A stretch of 5,338 nt of DNA from Gemmatimonadales bacterium (GTDB lineage: Bacteria > Gemmatimonadota > Gemmatimonadetes > Gemmatimonadales > GWC2-71-9), in assembly GCA_013816685.1 (NCBI GenBank), contig JACDDX010000141.1:1-5338 (forward strand), given 5' to 3'. The notes beneath the pieces are model-generated. The model searched no databases, was not told where the DNA came from, and saw nothing but the letters and a program-made list of their open reading frames with translations. The translations under genes and the position numbers were made by a program. This document shows positions 1 to 5,338 of the stretch, in pieces; position 1 is the stretch's first letter; every line of letters begins with the position of its first letter.

Positions 1-1431
1 CACGTCGATACCGAAGACCGGATCGCGGGTGAAGCTGGCCTCGTCCAGCGCGCCGGCCAGGGCCGCACGGATGATGGCGCGCGTCTCCGACAACTTCATC
101 CGCGTGCCAACGCCGTGCGGTCCGCCCGTCCAGCCGGTGTTGACCAGCCACACGCGCGCGCCGTGGCGCTCGATCCGTTCACCCAGCATCGTCGCGTACA
201 CACCCGGGGGCATGGGCAGGAACGGTGCGCCGAAGCAGGCGGAGAAGGTGGCCGACGGCTCGGTGACGCCGCGTTCGGTGCCGGCCACTTTCGCGGTGTA
301 GCCCGAGAGGAAGTGGTACATCGCCTGATCGGCGGTGAGCCGCGCGATCGGCGGCAGCACACCGAAGGCGTCGGCCGTCAGAAAGACGATATTCCTGGGA
401 TGTCCGCCGGCCCCGCTCGGCAGATGATTCGGGATGTAATGAATCGGATAGCAGGCGCGAGTATTCTCGGTGAGCGCATCGGCGTCAAAGTCCGGCGCGC
501 GCGTGACCGGGTCGAGCACCACGTTCTCGAGCACCGTCCCGAAGCTCTGGCTGGCCGCATAGATCTCCGGCTCGGTCTCGGCCCGGAGCCGGATCACCTT
601 GGCGTAGCAGCCACCCTCGAAGTTGAAGACGCCGCGATCGCTCCACCCGTGTTCGTCGTCGCCGATGAGACGGCGAGCTGGATCGGCCGACAGCGTGGTC
701 TTGCCGGTGCCCGACAGCCCGAAGAAGACCGCGGTGTCACCAGCCGGACCGATGTTGGCGGAGCAGTGCATCGGCAGGACACCCTGCGCAGGGAGGACAT
801 AGTTGAGCGCAGTGAAGATCGACTTCTTCATCTCGCCGGCGTACCGGGTGCCGCCGATCAGCACCAGCTTCCGCCCGAAGTGCACGACCACAAACGTTCC
901 AGTGCGGGTGCCATGACGGGCGGGATCGGCCTGAAATTCGGGCGCGTGCAGCACGGTGAAGCCGGGGCGGAAATCGATCAGTTCGGCGGGCAGCGCACGG
1001 AGAAACATGTTGTGCACGAAGAGCGCATGCCATGCGTTTGGCGTGATGAAGCGGACCGGCACCCGGTAGGCCGGATCGGCACCTCCGAAGAGATCCTGCA
1101 CGTACAGCTCACGAGTGTCGAGATAGGCGCGGACCTCGTCGTGCAGCCGCTCGAAGGCGACGGGGTCGAGGCGCGGATTGCGGGCCCACCAGATCCGGTC
1201 GGCGGTGCCGGGCTCCTCGATCACGAACTTGTCTCTGGGGGAGCGGCCGGTATGCGGTGTGGTATTGGCGGTGAATGCCCCGTGGTCGGACAGCTGTCCT
1301 TCGCCATGGCGGACAGCGTGCTCGATGAGGGAGGTCGGGCTCAGATTGGCGTGGATGCGGACGGGGAAGAGACCGTGCTCGACCAAGGACAGGGCGTCGC
1401 GTGGGATCGCGGATGTCGTGTCGGTGGCCAT
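1..1431 (-). CDS. pckA: ATP-dependent phosphoenolpyruvate carboxykinase, C-terminus cut by window edge
   Basis: Cytosolic gluconeogenic enzyme converting oxaloacetate plus ATP to phosphoenolpyruvate, CO2 and ADP. Seen: 477 codons from ATG at 1431, open to the window edge; the family is usually about 525-540 residues, so some 50-60 C-terminal residues are missing. The substrate-site motif TGRSPRDKF holds R63. RYAGEMKKSIF holds K202/K203, MHCSANI holds H222, the P-loop GLSGTGKTT (238-246) holds K244, the kinase-2 motif LIGDDEHGW holds D258/D259, and ENTR ends at R325. These line up with E. coli PckA Arg65, Lys213, His232, Lys254, Asp269 and Arg333, so metal, nucleotide and oxaloacetate sites are all intact. 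The P-loop type and lack of GTP-class signatures indicate the ATP class. The ATG start has a GGAG core only 3 nt upstream (short spacing); no better in-frame start is visible. It lies downstream of the metallopeptidase gene on the same strand, 125 bp away. Confidence 0.97.
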   Translation of the reverse strand, partial: MATDTTSAIPRDALSLVEHGLFPVRIHANLSPTSLIEHAVRHGEGQLSDHGAFTANTTPHTGRSPRDKFVIEEPGTADRIWWARNPRLDPVAFERLHDEVRAYLDTRELYVQDLFGGADPAYRVPVRFITPNAWHALFVHNMFLRALPAELIDFRPGFTVLHAPEFQADPARHGTRTGTFVVVHFGRKLVLIGGTRYAGEMKKSIFTALNYVLPAQGVLPMHCSANIGPAGDTAVFFGLSGTGKTTLSADPARRLIGDDEHGWSDRGVFNFEGGCYAKVIRLRAETEPEIYAASQSFGTVLENVVLDPVTRAPDFDADALTENTRACYPIHYIPNHLPSGAGGHPRNIVFLTADAFGVLPPIARLTADQAMYHFLSGYTAKVAGTERGVTEPSATFSACFGAPFLPMPPGVYATMLGERIERHGARVWLVNTGWTGGPHGVGTRMKLSETRAIIRAALAGALDEASFTRDPVFGIDV

Positions 1432-1442
1432 ACTCTCCCGAT

Positions 1443-1457
1443 GCGCGTCGCACGCGC
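1443..1457 (-). other. Small perfect hairpin in the pckA leader
   Basis: GCGCGT, a 3-nt loop (CGC), then ACGCGC: a perfect 6-bp GC-rich stem ending 11 nt before the pckA ATG and directly upstream of its ribosome binding site (about 1433-1439). It could modulate translation initiation of pckA or be a chance palindrome, which is common in such GC-rich DNA. It has no T-tract on either side, so it is not an intrinsic terminator. The rest of the 1432-1556 gap shows no clear -35/-10 pair. Confidence 0.3.
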
Positions 1458-1556
1458 GGTTGGGGTCAGCCGGCACCTCACCGCGCGTCGGCGGGGGGCC
1501 GGCAGGCCGGGAAAGATCGGCAGGGGACGGGCCTGAAGCAACCTGGAAGCGCTACG

Positions 1557-2285
1557 CTATCGCCTCGTAACCGGGCTCAGGTTGGGCGGCAGGTGATAGG
1601 CCCGCTCGGCCGTCTCGCGGTCCCGATCGCTCGGCCCTTCGATCCCAGGGTCGGCGTACATCAGGTCGTCGGGATGCGGAGAGTGCTGGAACAGGCCCAT
1701 GGCATGGCCGAGCTCGTGGGTGGCGGTGAGCGCCAGACAGGCGGGCAGCCCCGGATCGGTGGTGGCGAAGCGGGGCTCGAGGTAGGTGCGGATTGGGAGC
1801 ACCAGCTCGGTGTTATCGGGCGAGATGTCGAGATCGGTGGCGCCCTGGCACTCCGGCGCGAGCATCGAGTGGAGGCGGATCCGATGCCTCGCCGCGGTGG
1901 GACCGGGGACCGTGCCGGGCCCGATCACCCCGGTCGGGGCCGCCGCGCCCCGCACGATCACATCGGCAGCGCTGGAGTCCGACACCACCTCGGCGTCGAA
2001 CTCGCGATAGAGGAACACCCGCTTCCAGCGTGCGATGCCGGCGCGCAGATGGTCGGGGAGTCCGAGCGTGTCCTCCACCCAGATCCGCACCGGCAGCGAC
2101 GCGCGGGGCCAGTGAAAGGCCAGGGTGTCGAGGCCAGGACTTCCGACGGCACTGGTGGTGATCAATCGCCATTCATAGACGTCGGCTCGCTCGGGCGAGC
2201 TCATGTCGCTGCACGCCACCGCGATGGCAGCCACCAGAGTGACTGACAGCGCGGCGTAGGCACACCGCCGGCGTGTGTCGCTCAT
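1557..2285 (-). CDS. Matrixin-like zinc metallopeptidase, predicted lipoprotein
   Basis: A 242-residue predicted secreted metzincin-type protease. Seen: a basic N-terminus (TRRR), a hydrophobic segment at about residues 9-24 and a lipobox-like AVAC with C25, so it is probably lipidated and envelope-anchored; A rather than L at -3 makes the lipobox imperfect. Near the C-terminus HELGHAMGLFQHS carries H190, E191, H194 and H201, followed by a Met-turn candidate LMY (M209). A charged SDRDRETAERAY segment then closes the domain, as in bacterial M10-like proteins. The third histidine is one place later than in classical HExxHxxGxxH. The N-terminal half (about 55-130) fits the usual strand/helix part of the fold, with LPVRIWVED and a helix AGIARWKRVF. 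The frame stays open upstream to 2543, but the 2285 ATG is chosen because it gives the signal peptide, has GAGG 6 nt upstream, and overlaps the preceding stop by 4 bp (ATGA). The substrate is unknown. Pro-domain latency through a cysteine switch is not evident. Confidence 0.85.
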   Translation of the reverse strand: MSDTRRRCAYAALSVTLVAAIAVACSDMSSPERADVYEWRLITTSAVGSPGLDTLAFHWPRASLPVRIWVEDTLGLPDHLRAGIARWKRVFLYREFDAEVVSDSSAADVIVRGAAAPTGVIGPGTVPGPTAARHRIRLHSMLAPECQGATDLDISPDNTELVLPIRTYLEPRFATTDPGLPACLALTATHELGHAMGLFQHSPHPDDLMYADPGIEGPSDRDRETAERAYHLPPNLSPVTRR

Positions 2286-2881
2286 TTCAAGCCTCGCGCG
2301 AGTCCGACCGTCACGCCCACCCGCTGGATGCCCTGGCTGGATCCGAACCCCCGCGACTCGAGCTCTTCGGTCGTGAATCGATGGAAGTCCCAGCGGCCCG
2401 ACGCCATCAGGTCCCAGCGCCGCGCCACCGGATAGCGGTAGTCGGCACCGGCGCCGGCCAGAAAGCGGGTCGTGCCGCCGCGCGCGAAGATCCCCGAATC
2501 GTCGGCGGGCCAGTAGGTGATCAGCCCCGCGCCGGCACGCCACCGAAGTCGGCCGACGATCGGGCCGTCGAGGCCGAGCATGACAGCCCCGGTGCGGAGA
2601 CTGCCGAGGTCAGCGTCCGGGGTCCCGGTCTCGCTGGCTGAAAGGGTCGCGGTGGTCAGCGACGCTTCGACGGCCGCATGGTAGCGTGGCGCAATGGGAA
2701 GTGCTGCCCCGAGTGCCAGGGTCGGTGCCAGTCCGGGCCCCACGCTGATGTCGTTGATGATCCGGTCGGTAACGAGGTCGCGCGACCAGGTCACGCCGGC
2801 CCGTGCGAAATAGTCGACCTGAGCCGGCAGCGCGGCAGGGAGCCCGGCCAGCATCAACACTGCGAAGGGAAGGGGACGCAT
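2282..2881 (-). CDS. Predicted outer-membrane beta-barrel protein of unknown function
   Basis: A 199-residue protein not recognised as a named family. Seen: a Sec signal peptide, MRPLPFAVLMLAGLPAALPA, with likely cleavage after A20 (LPA before Q21). The mature part is glycine- and aromatic-rich, with alternating polar/apolar stretches typical of transmembrane beta strands (for example RYHAAVEASL, RLRWRAGAGLITYW, FLAGAGADYRYP, WDLMASGRWDFHRF, QRVGVTVGLARGL). About 180 mature residues suits an eight-strand barrel of the OmpA/OmpW/OmpX size class. It lacks the usual terminal aromatic residue (it ends GLK), so BAM targeting would be non-canonical. It sits 35 bp downstream of nfo and overlaps the metallopeptidase gene by 4 bp, so the two envelope proteins are probably co-translated. 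No clear Shine-Dalgarno precedes its ATG. The barrel call is inference from strand pattern and signal peptide. Confidence 0.75.
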   Translation of the reverse strand: MRPLPFAVLMLAGLPAALPAQVDYFARAGVTWSRDLVTDRIINDISVGPGLAPTLALGAALPIAPRYHAAVEASLTTATLSASETGTPDADLGSLRTGAVMLGLDGPIVGRLRWRAGAGLITYWPADDSGIFARGGTTRFLAGAGADYRYPVARRWDLMASGRWDFHRFTTEELESRGFGSSQGIQRVGVTVGLARGLK

Positions 2882-2916
2882 CGGTCGCCGGAAGATGGCG
2901 GACCCGGGAAATCAGG

Positions 2917-3816
2917 TCAACGCGATGGCGATCCGCGGGGCACCCGGGGCCGCGCGTAGGCTCGGAGCCGGCGCAGCATGCGCCGATCTCCGGCGACGGC
3001 ATCCTCGCCCTTCGGCGTCTCGAGGATCTTGGGAATGCCGGCGAATCGCGGATCGGTCATGATGCGCCGGAACGGCCCCGGCCCGAGCGACCCCTCGGCG
3101 ATGAGTTCGTGCCGGTCGCGCCTGGAGTTGAACGGGGTCTTGGAGTCGTTGAGATGCAGGCAGCCCAGGTGCGCCAGGCCGATCGCCGTTTCGAACCGGG
3201 ACCAGACGCCGTCGTAGTCATTGACCAGATCGTAGCCGGCGGCATACAGGTGGCAGGTGTCCGCGCAGAACCCGACCCGATGGCGCACGTGCTCGCCGAC
3301 GGCGTCGCGAATCGCCGCCAGCTCCTCGAATCGGCTGCCGAGCGCGGTGCCGCTACCGGCCGTGGTCTCCAGCAGGATACGCACACCGCCGGGCACAACT
3401 TCGAGACAGCGCGTAACCGCGGCGGCGTTCCGAATCAGACCTGCCTCCCGCTCATCGATATAGTTGCCCGGGTGGGAGACGACAGCCGGGATGCCCAGAC
3501 TCTCGCAGCGCTCGAGCTCGCGGGTGAACGAGTCTCGGGAACGCGCGTTCAGAGCGGTGTCGGGGGAGGCCAGGTTGATGAGATACGAATCGTGGCTGAC
3601 TATACTTCGCAGCCCGCTTCGCTCGTATTCGCGCTCGAAGGCGTCACGCGAGGCGGGCAGGATGACCGGCTCCCGCCACTGGTTCGGGGTCTTGGTGAAG
3701 ATCTGAATGGCGCTGGCGCCGATGGCCATGCCGCGCGCCGGCCCGGTCTCGACGCCGCCCTGCACCGACACGTGTGCACCCAGACGCTCGGGGATGTCTC
3801 CATGACGCACCGTCAC
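2917..3816 (-). CDS. nfo: Deoxyribonuclease IV (endonuclease IV, AP endonuclease)
   Basis: Cytosolic base-excision-repair enzyme that cleaves DNA 5' of abasic sites and trims blocked 3' ends, using a three-zinc TIM-barrel active site. Seen: 299 residues, close to the usual 280-300. Family motifs appear in order: LGAHVS (12-17), SHDSYLINLASP (74-85), SHPGNY (114-119), ETTAGSGTALG (150-160), CADTCHLYAAGYD (184-196), LHLNDSK (220-226), DRHELIAEG (234-242) and LETPKG (265-270). All nine expected metal ligands are present: H75, H115, E150, D186, H189, H221, D234, H236 and E266. IAEG replaces the more usual IGEG. The start is GTG at 3816 with a strong purine-rich ribosome binding site just upstream; a second in-frame GTG at 3810 is possible. 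It heads a likely minus-strand operon with two envelope genes and is divergent from the GGDEF gene. Confidence 0.97.
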   Translation of the reverse strand: MTVRHGDIPERLGAHVSVQGGVETGPARGMAIGASAIQIFTKTPNQWREPVILPASRDAFEREYERSGLRSIVSHDSYLINLASPDTALNARSRDSFTRELERCESLGIPAVVSHPGNYIDEREAGLIRNAAAVTRCLEVVPGGVRILLETTAGSGTALGSRFEELAAIRDAVGEHVRHRVGFCADTCHLYAAGYDLVNDYDGVWSRFETAIGLAHLGCLHLNDSKTPFNSRRDRHELIAEGSLGPGPFRRIMTDPRFAGIPKILETPKGEDAVAGDRRMLRRLRAYARPRVPRGSPSR

Positions 3817-3820
3817 TCTC

Positions 3821-3829
3821 CCTCCTCCC
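3821..3829 (-). promoter_or_regulatory. Ribosome binding site of nfo
   Basis: The minus strand reads GGGAGGAGG here, 4 nt before the GTG at 3816 (7 nt counting from the upstream GGGAGG). This decides a GTG start for nfo, since no ATG is available near the conserved N-terminus. It fills nearly half of the 20-bp gap to the divergent gene, leaving no room for a promoter there. Confidence 0.75.
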
Positions 3830-3836
3830 GCATCGC

Positions 3837-4823
3837 GTGAGCGGCGCTCTCGCCGGCGACGATGTCGCCCGGCCGCGCGTGCTGCTGGCGGGCGACGCGG
3901 CGGCCCGGCCCGACGGTCTCGAGCGCGCGCTCACCCGCGCGGGACTGCACCTCATCGAAGCTGCCGGGGCGTTCCACGACGCGTCGCCCGATGGGCCGTC
4001 CCCCGACGCGGTGCTGGTGACCCTCTCGCAGGCCACCGATCCCCGCTTGCTCGACCTCCTGGCCGTGACCCTCTCCGCACCACCGCCGCCGCGCATCGTG
4101 CTGCTCAGCGGCGACGGTCCCGAAGGCTCCGTCGCCGCCCTCGCCCTCGGCGCCGATGACGCCGTCACCGCGCCCTGCCACCTGCCCGAGCTCGCCGCCC
4201 GCATCCGCGCTCGTATCCGGGATCGGCACGCGCCGCTTCCGGCCACCGCCGAGGTGCGGGCCAGTGCCTCCGGGCTGCCGTCCCGGCTCAACGGCCGCAG
4301 CGGTGATTCCGCGGGCTCGGACACCGGCATTCCCGGTCCGGCCGCGCTCGACACCCGGCTCCGGGAGGAGTTCGATCGAGCCCGGCGCTACTCGCTGGGC
4401 TTCAGCATCGTGCTGCTCGACGTCAATGAGCTGCAGGCGATCGATGACCGGCTCGGCGACCAGAGTTCGGAACAGCCCGCCCCGCGGCACGACGCCGGCA
4501 TTCGTTTCCGCCGCGAGGTCGGCGCCCTGATCCGCAGCGCGGTGCGGGTCCCCGATTTCGTCTCCCTCGCCGCCGGTGACGAGTTCGCGCTGGTGCTGCC
4601 GGAGACCGGCGTCGAGGGGGCACGGCGCTCCGTGGTCCGGGTCCGCGACCGGCTGACGACCGTCATGGCCTCGACCCGGAGCGCCGGCGCCGGTCTGCGG
4701 GCGGGCATCGCCACGTATCCGCATCCCGCCGTCAACGAGGCCGGCGATCTCCTCGCACTGGTCGAGGCCGCGCTGGCTCGCGGGCGGAGTCAGACCAGCG
4801 AGCGGATCGCCGTCGTCGAGTAG
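3837..4823 (+). CDS. Degenerate receiver plus degenerate GGDEF-domain protein
   Basis: A 328-residue predicted cytosolic signalling protein, counted from GTG 3837. Residues about 13-128 match a response-regulator receiver (RVLLAGD start, IVLLSGDG strand, LALGADDAVTAP, ELAARIRARIR). The phospho-acceptor Asp is replaced by T62, the invariant Lys by A112, and one acidic-pocket residue by G19 (D20 remains), so it is probably not phosphorylated. A Gly/Ser-rich linker (about 129-165) leads to a GGDEF domain (about 166-328). There FSIVLLDVN keeps metal-binding D195, the IND motif reads IDD (202-204), and the signature reads AGDEF (246-250). An RxxD I-site, R237-V-P-D240, lies exactly five residues before it. 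The usual ADxALYxAK end reads VEAALARGR. The product may be a weak diguanylate cyclase or a c-di-GMP sensor. An upstream in-frame GTG at 3774 would overlap nfo; 3837 is preferred because it leaves a short leader before the receiver. No Shine-Dalgarno is seen for either start. Confidence 0.85.
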   Translation: MSGALAGDDVARPRVLLAGDAAARPDGLERALTRAGLHLIEAAGAFHDASPDGPSPDAVLVTLSQATDPRLLDLLAVTLSAPPPPRIVLLSGDGPEGSVAALALGADDAVTAPCHLPELAARIRARIRDRHAPLPATAEVRASASGLPSRLNGRSGDSAGSDTGIPGPAALDTRLREEFDRARRYSLGFSIVLLDVNELQAIDDRLGDQSSEQPAPRHDAGIRFRREVGALIRSAVRVPDFVSLAAGDEFALVLPETGVEGARRSVVRVRDRLTTVMASTRSAGAGLRAGIATYPHPAVNEAGDLLALVEAALARGRSQTSERIAVVE

Positions 4824-4840
4824 CGTCCCCGGTCCGATGT

Positions 4841-5338
4841 TCAGCGGCGGCGAAGCCAGCGAATCGGATCGAGTGCCTGCTGATTCTCGCCCCGGATTTC
4901 GAAATGAAGATGCGGGCCGTAGTCGGAATTGTCGCCGCCCACCGTCGCGATCCGCTGATTCTGCGTCACCGCGTCCCCGCTCTTCACCCGCGCCGACTCG
5001 AGATAGGAATAGACCGAGTAGTAGCCGTTGCCGTGCTCGAGCACGATCGTGAGTCCGTAGGTGCCGAACTGCCCCACCACCCGGACCTTGCCCGATTCCA
5101 CCGCCCGCACCGGTGTGCCCGCCTCCGCCGCGATCCCCACCCCGTTCCACCGGATGATCCCGCCACTCGGCAGCGTGTCGCGTCCGAACCGATAGACGAT
5201 CGCGCCTTCGACCGGCCAGTCGAGCCGGCCGATGTCGGCGGTGGTGATGGAGCCAGGCAGGTCGGCGGCGCCGCGCGCGCTCGCCTCGCGTCGCGCCCGC
5301 TCGAGCGCCGCGAGCGTGCCGTTGAGCCGGGTCTCGTC
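4841..5338 (-). CDS. EnvC-family murein hydrolase activator (LytM/M23 domain), N-terminus outside window
   Basis: The C-terminal 165 residues of a periplasmic protein expected to activate peptidoglycan amidases at division, as EnvC does for AmiA/AmiB. Seen, numbered from the window edge: a charged helical stretch (about 1-22, LNGTLAALERARREA) looks like the end of a coiled coil, followed by an LytM domain from LDWPVEG (39-45) to DPIRWL (157-162). The first zinc site, HxxxD in active M23 enzymes, reads WNGVG (64-68), and the YxH position reads YSY (110-112). Both resemble E. coli EnvC (RWKGMVI, YGY, from memory). Unlike EnvC, the final HLH (143-145) in GPHLHFEI is retained. The domain is therefore probably non-catalytic and a regulator. 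The coiled coil plus the RWNG motif favours EnvC over NlpD or an active M23 peptidase. Its stop is 17 bp from the convergent GGDEF gene's stop. Family confidence is high; orthology to envC is inferred. Confidence 0.88.
   Translation of the reverse strand, partial: DETRLNGTLAALERARREASARGAADLPGSITTADIGRLDWPVEGAIVYRFGRDTLPSGGIIRWNGVGIAAEAGTPVRAVESGKVRVVGQFGTYGLTIVLEHGNGYYSVYSYLESARVKSGDAVTQNQRIATVGGDNSDYGPHLHFEIRGENQQALDPIRWLRRR

Noticed and set aside
1499..1510. CCGGC/GCCGG inverted repeat between pckA and the metallopeptidase gene, considered as a terminator
   Set aside because: The loop would be 2 nt (or the stem only 4 bp) and no T-tract follows on either strand.
115..1536. A 473-codon plus-strand open frame opposite pckA
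   Set aside because: It runs antisense to an unambiguous pckA reading frame, its translation is rich in Arg/Gly/Glu without any recognisable domain, and long antisense frames are expected in GC-rich coding DNA.
1515..1545. Possible minus-strand promoter for pckA (TTGCTT, 17 bp, GATCTT)
   Set aside because: Only three of six consensus matches in each box; not better than chance.
1548..1558. AGCG-CTA-CGCT mini-hairpin at the metallopeptidase stop codon
   Set aside because: A 4-bp stem with no T-tract is not a credible terminator.
2286..2543. N-terminal extension of the metallopeptidase frame by 86 codons
   Set aside because: The extension reads out of frame through the barrel gene and would bury the signal peptide; the ATG at 2285 has a ribosome binding site and the typical ATGA overlap.
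3575..3606. Possible plus-strand promoter TTGATG ... TATACT inside nfo for the GGDEF gene
   Set aside because: The TATACT box is a good match, but the spacer is 20 bp and it lies about 230 bp from the start codon within a conserved protein-coding stretch; too weak to call.
2803..3840. A 345-codon plus-strand open frame opposite nfo
   Set aside because: nfo on the other strand has all nine metal ligands and full family length; this frame has no recognisable domain.
4824..4840. Possible bidirectional terminator between the convergent GGDEF and EnvC-like genes
   Set aside because: Only 17 bp, with no stem-loop or T-tract; any terminator would have to lie within coding sequence.
3813..5150. A 445-codon minus-strand open frame opposite the GGDEF gene and overlapping the EnvC-like gene
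   Set aside because: Low-complexity Gly/Arg/Ala translation with no motif; it shadows two supported genes in other frames.

Overview
The window is a GC-rich piece of chromosome that is almost fully coding. It holds six protein genes, two of them cut by the window edges. The organism is a diderm (Gram-negative-type) bacterium: there is a predicted lipoprotein, a predicted outer-membrane beta-barrel and an EnvC-type division factor. High GC, signal peptides ending in ..ALPAQ and a matrixin-like lipoprotein are compatible with Gemmatimonadota or a similar soil or sediment phylum. That placement is an impression, not something the sequence proves.

Left part, minus strand: the ATP-dependent phosphoenolpyruvate carboxykinase gene pckA (about 1431 down to the left edge, C-terminus missing). 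Upstream is a 125-bp gap with a small perfect hairpin just before the pckA ribosome binding site. Next, also on the minus strand, comes a likely three-gene operon transcribed nfo (3816-2917), then a small beta-barrel protein (2881-2282), then a matrixin-like zinc metallopeptidase lipoprotein (2285-1557). The barrel and peptidase genes overlap by 4 bp (ATGA), so translational coupling is likely. pckA could be read through from this operon or have its own promoter in the 125-bp gap; no strong promoter is visible.

Right part: a plus-strand gene (3837-4823) runs divergently from nfo with only 20 bp between the two GTG starts. It encodes a two-domain signalling protein whose receiver domain has lost the phospho-acceptor Asp and whose GGDEF domain is degenerate but keeps an RxxD c-di-GMP inhibitory-site motif. 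It converges, with 17 bp between stop codons, on a minus-strand gene (4841 to the right edge, N-terminus missing) for an EnvC-family murein hydrolase activator with a degenerate LytM/M23 domain.

Taken together this looks like ordinary core and housekeeping territory (gluconeogenesis, AP-site repair, cell division) with a few lineage-specific envelope and signalling proteins. I see no mobile element, CRISPR array, RNA gene or defence island. The most interesting points are the doubly degenerate receiver-GGDEF protein, the variant zinc motif of the metallopeptidase, and the partly retained zinc ligands in the EnvC-like domain.
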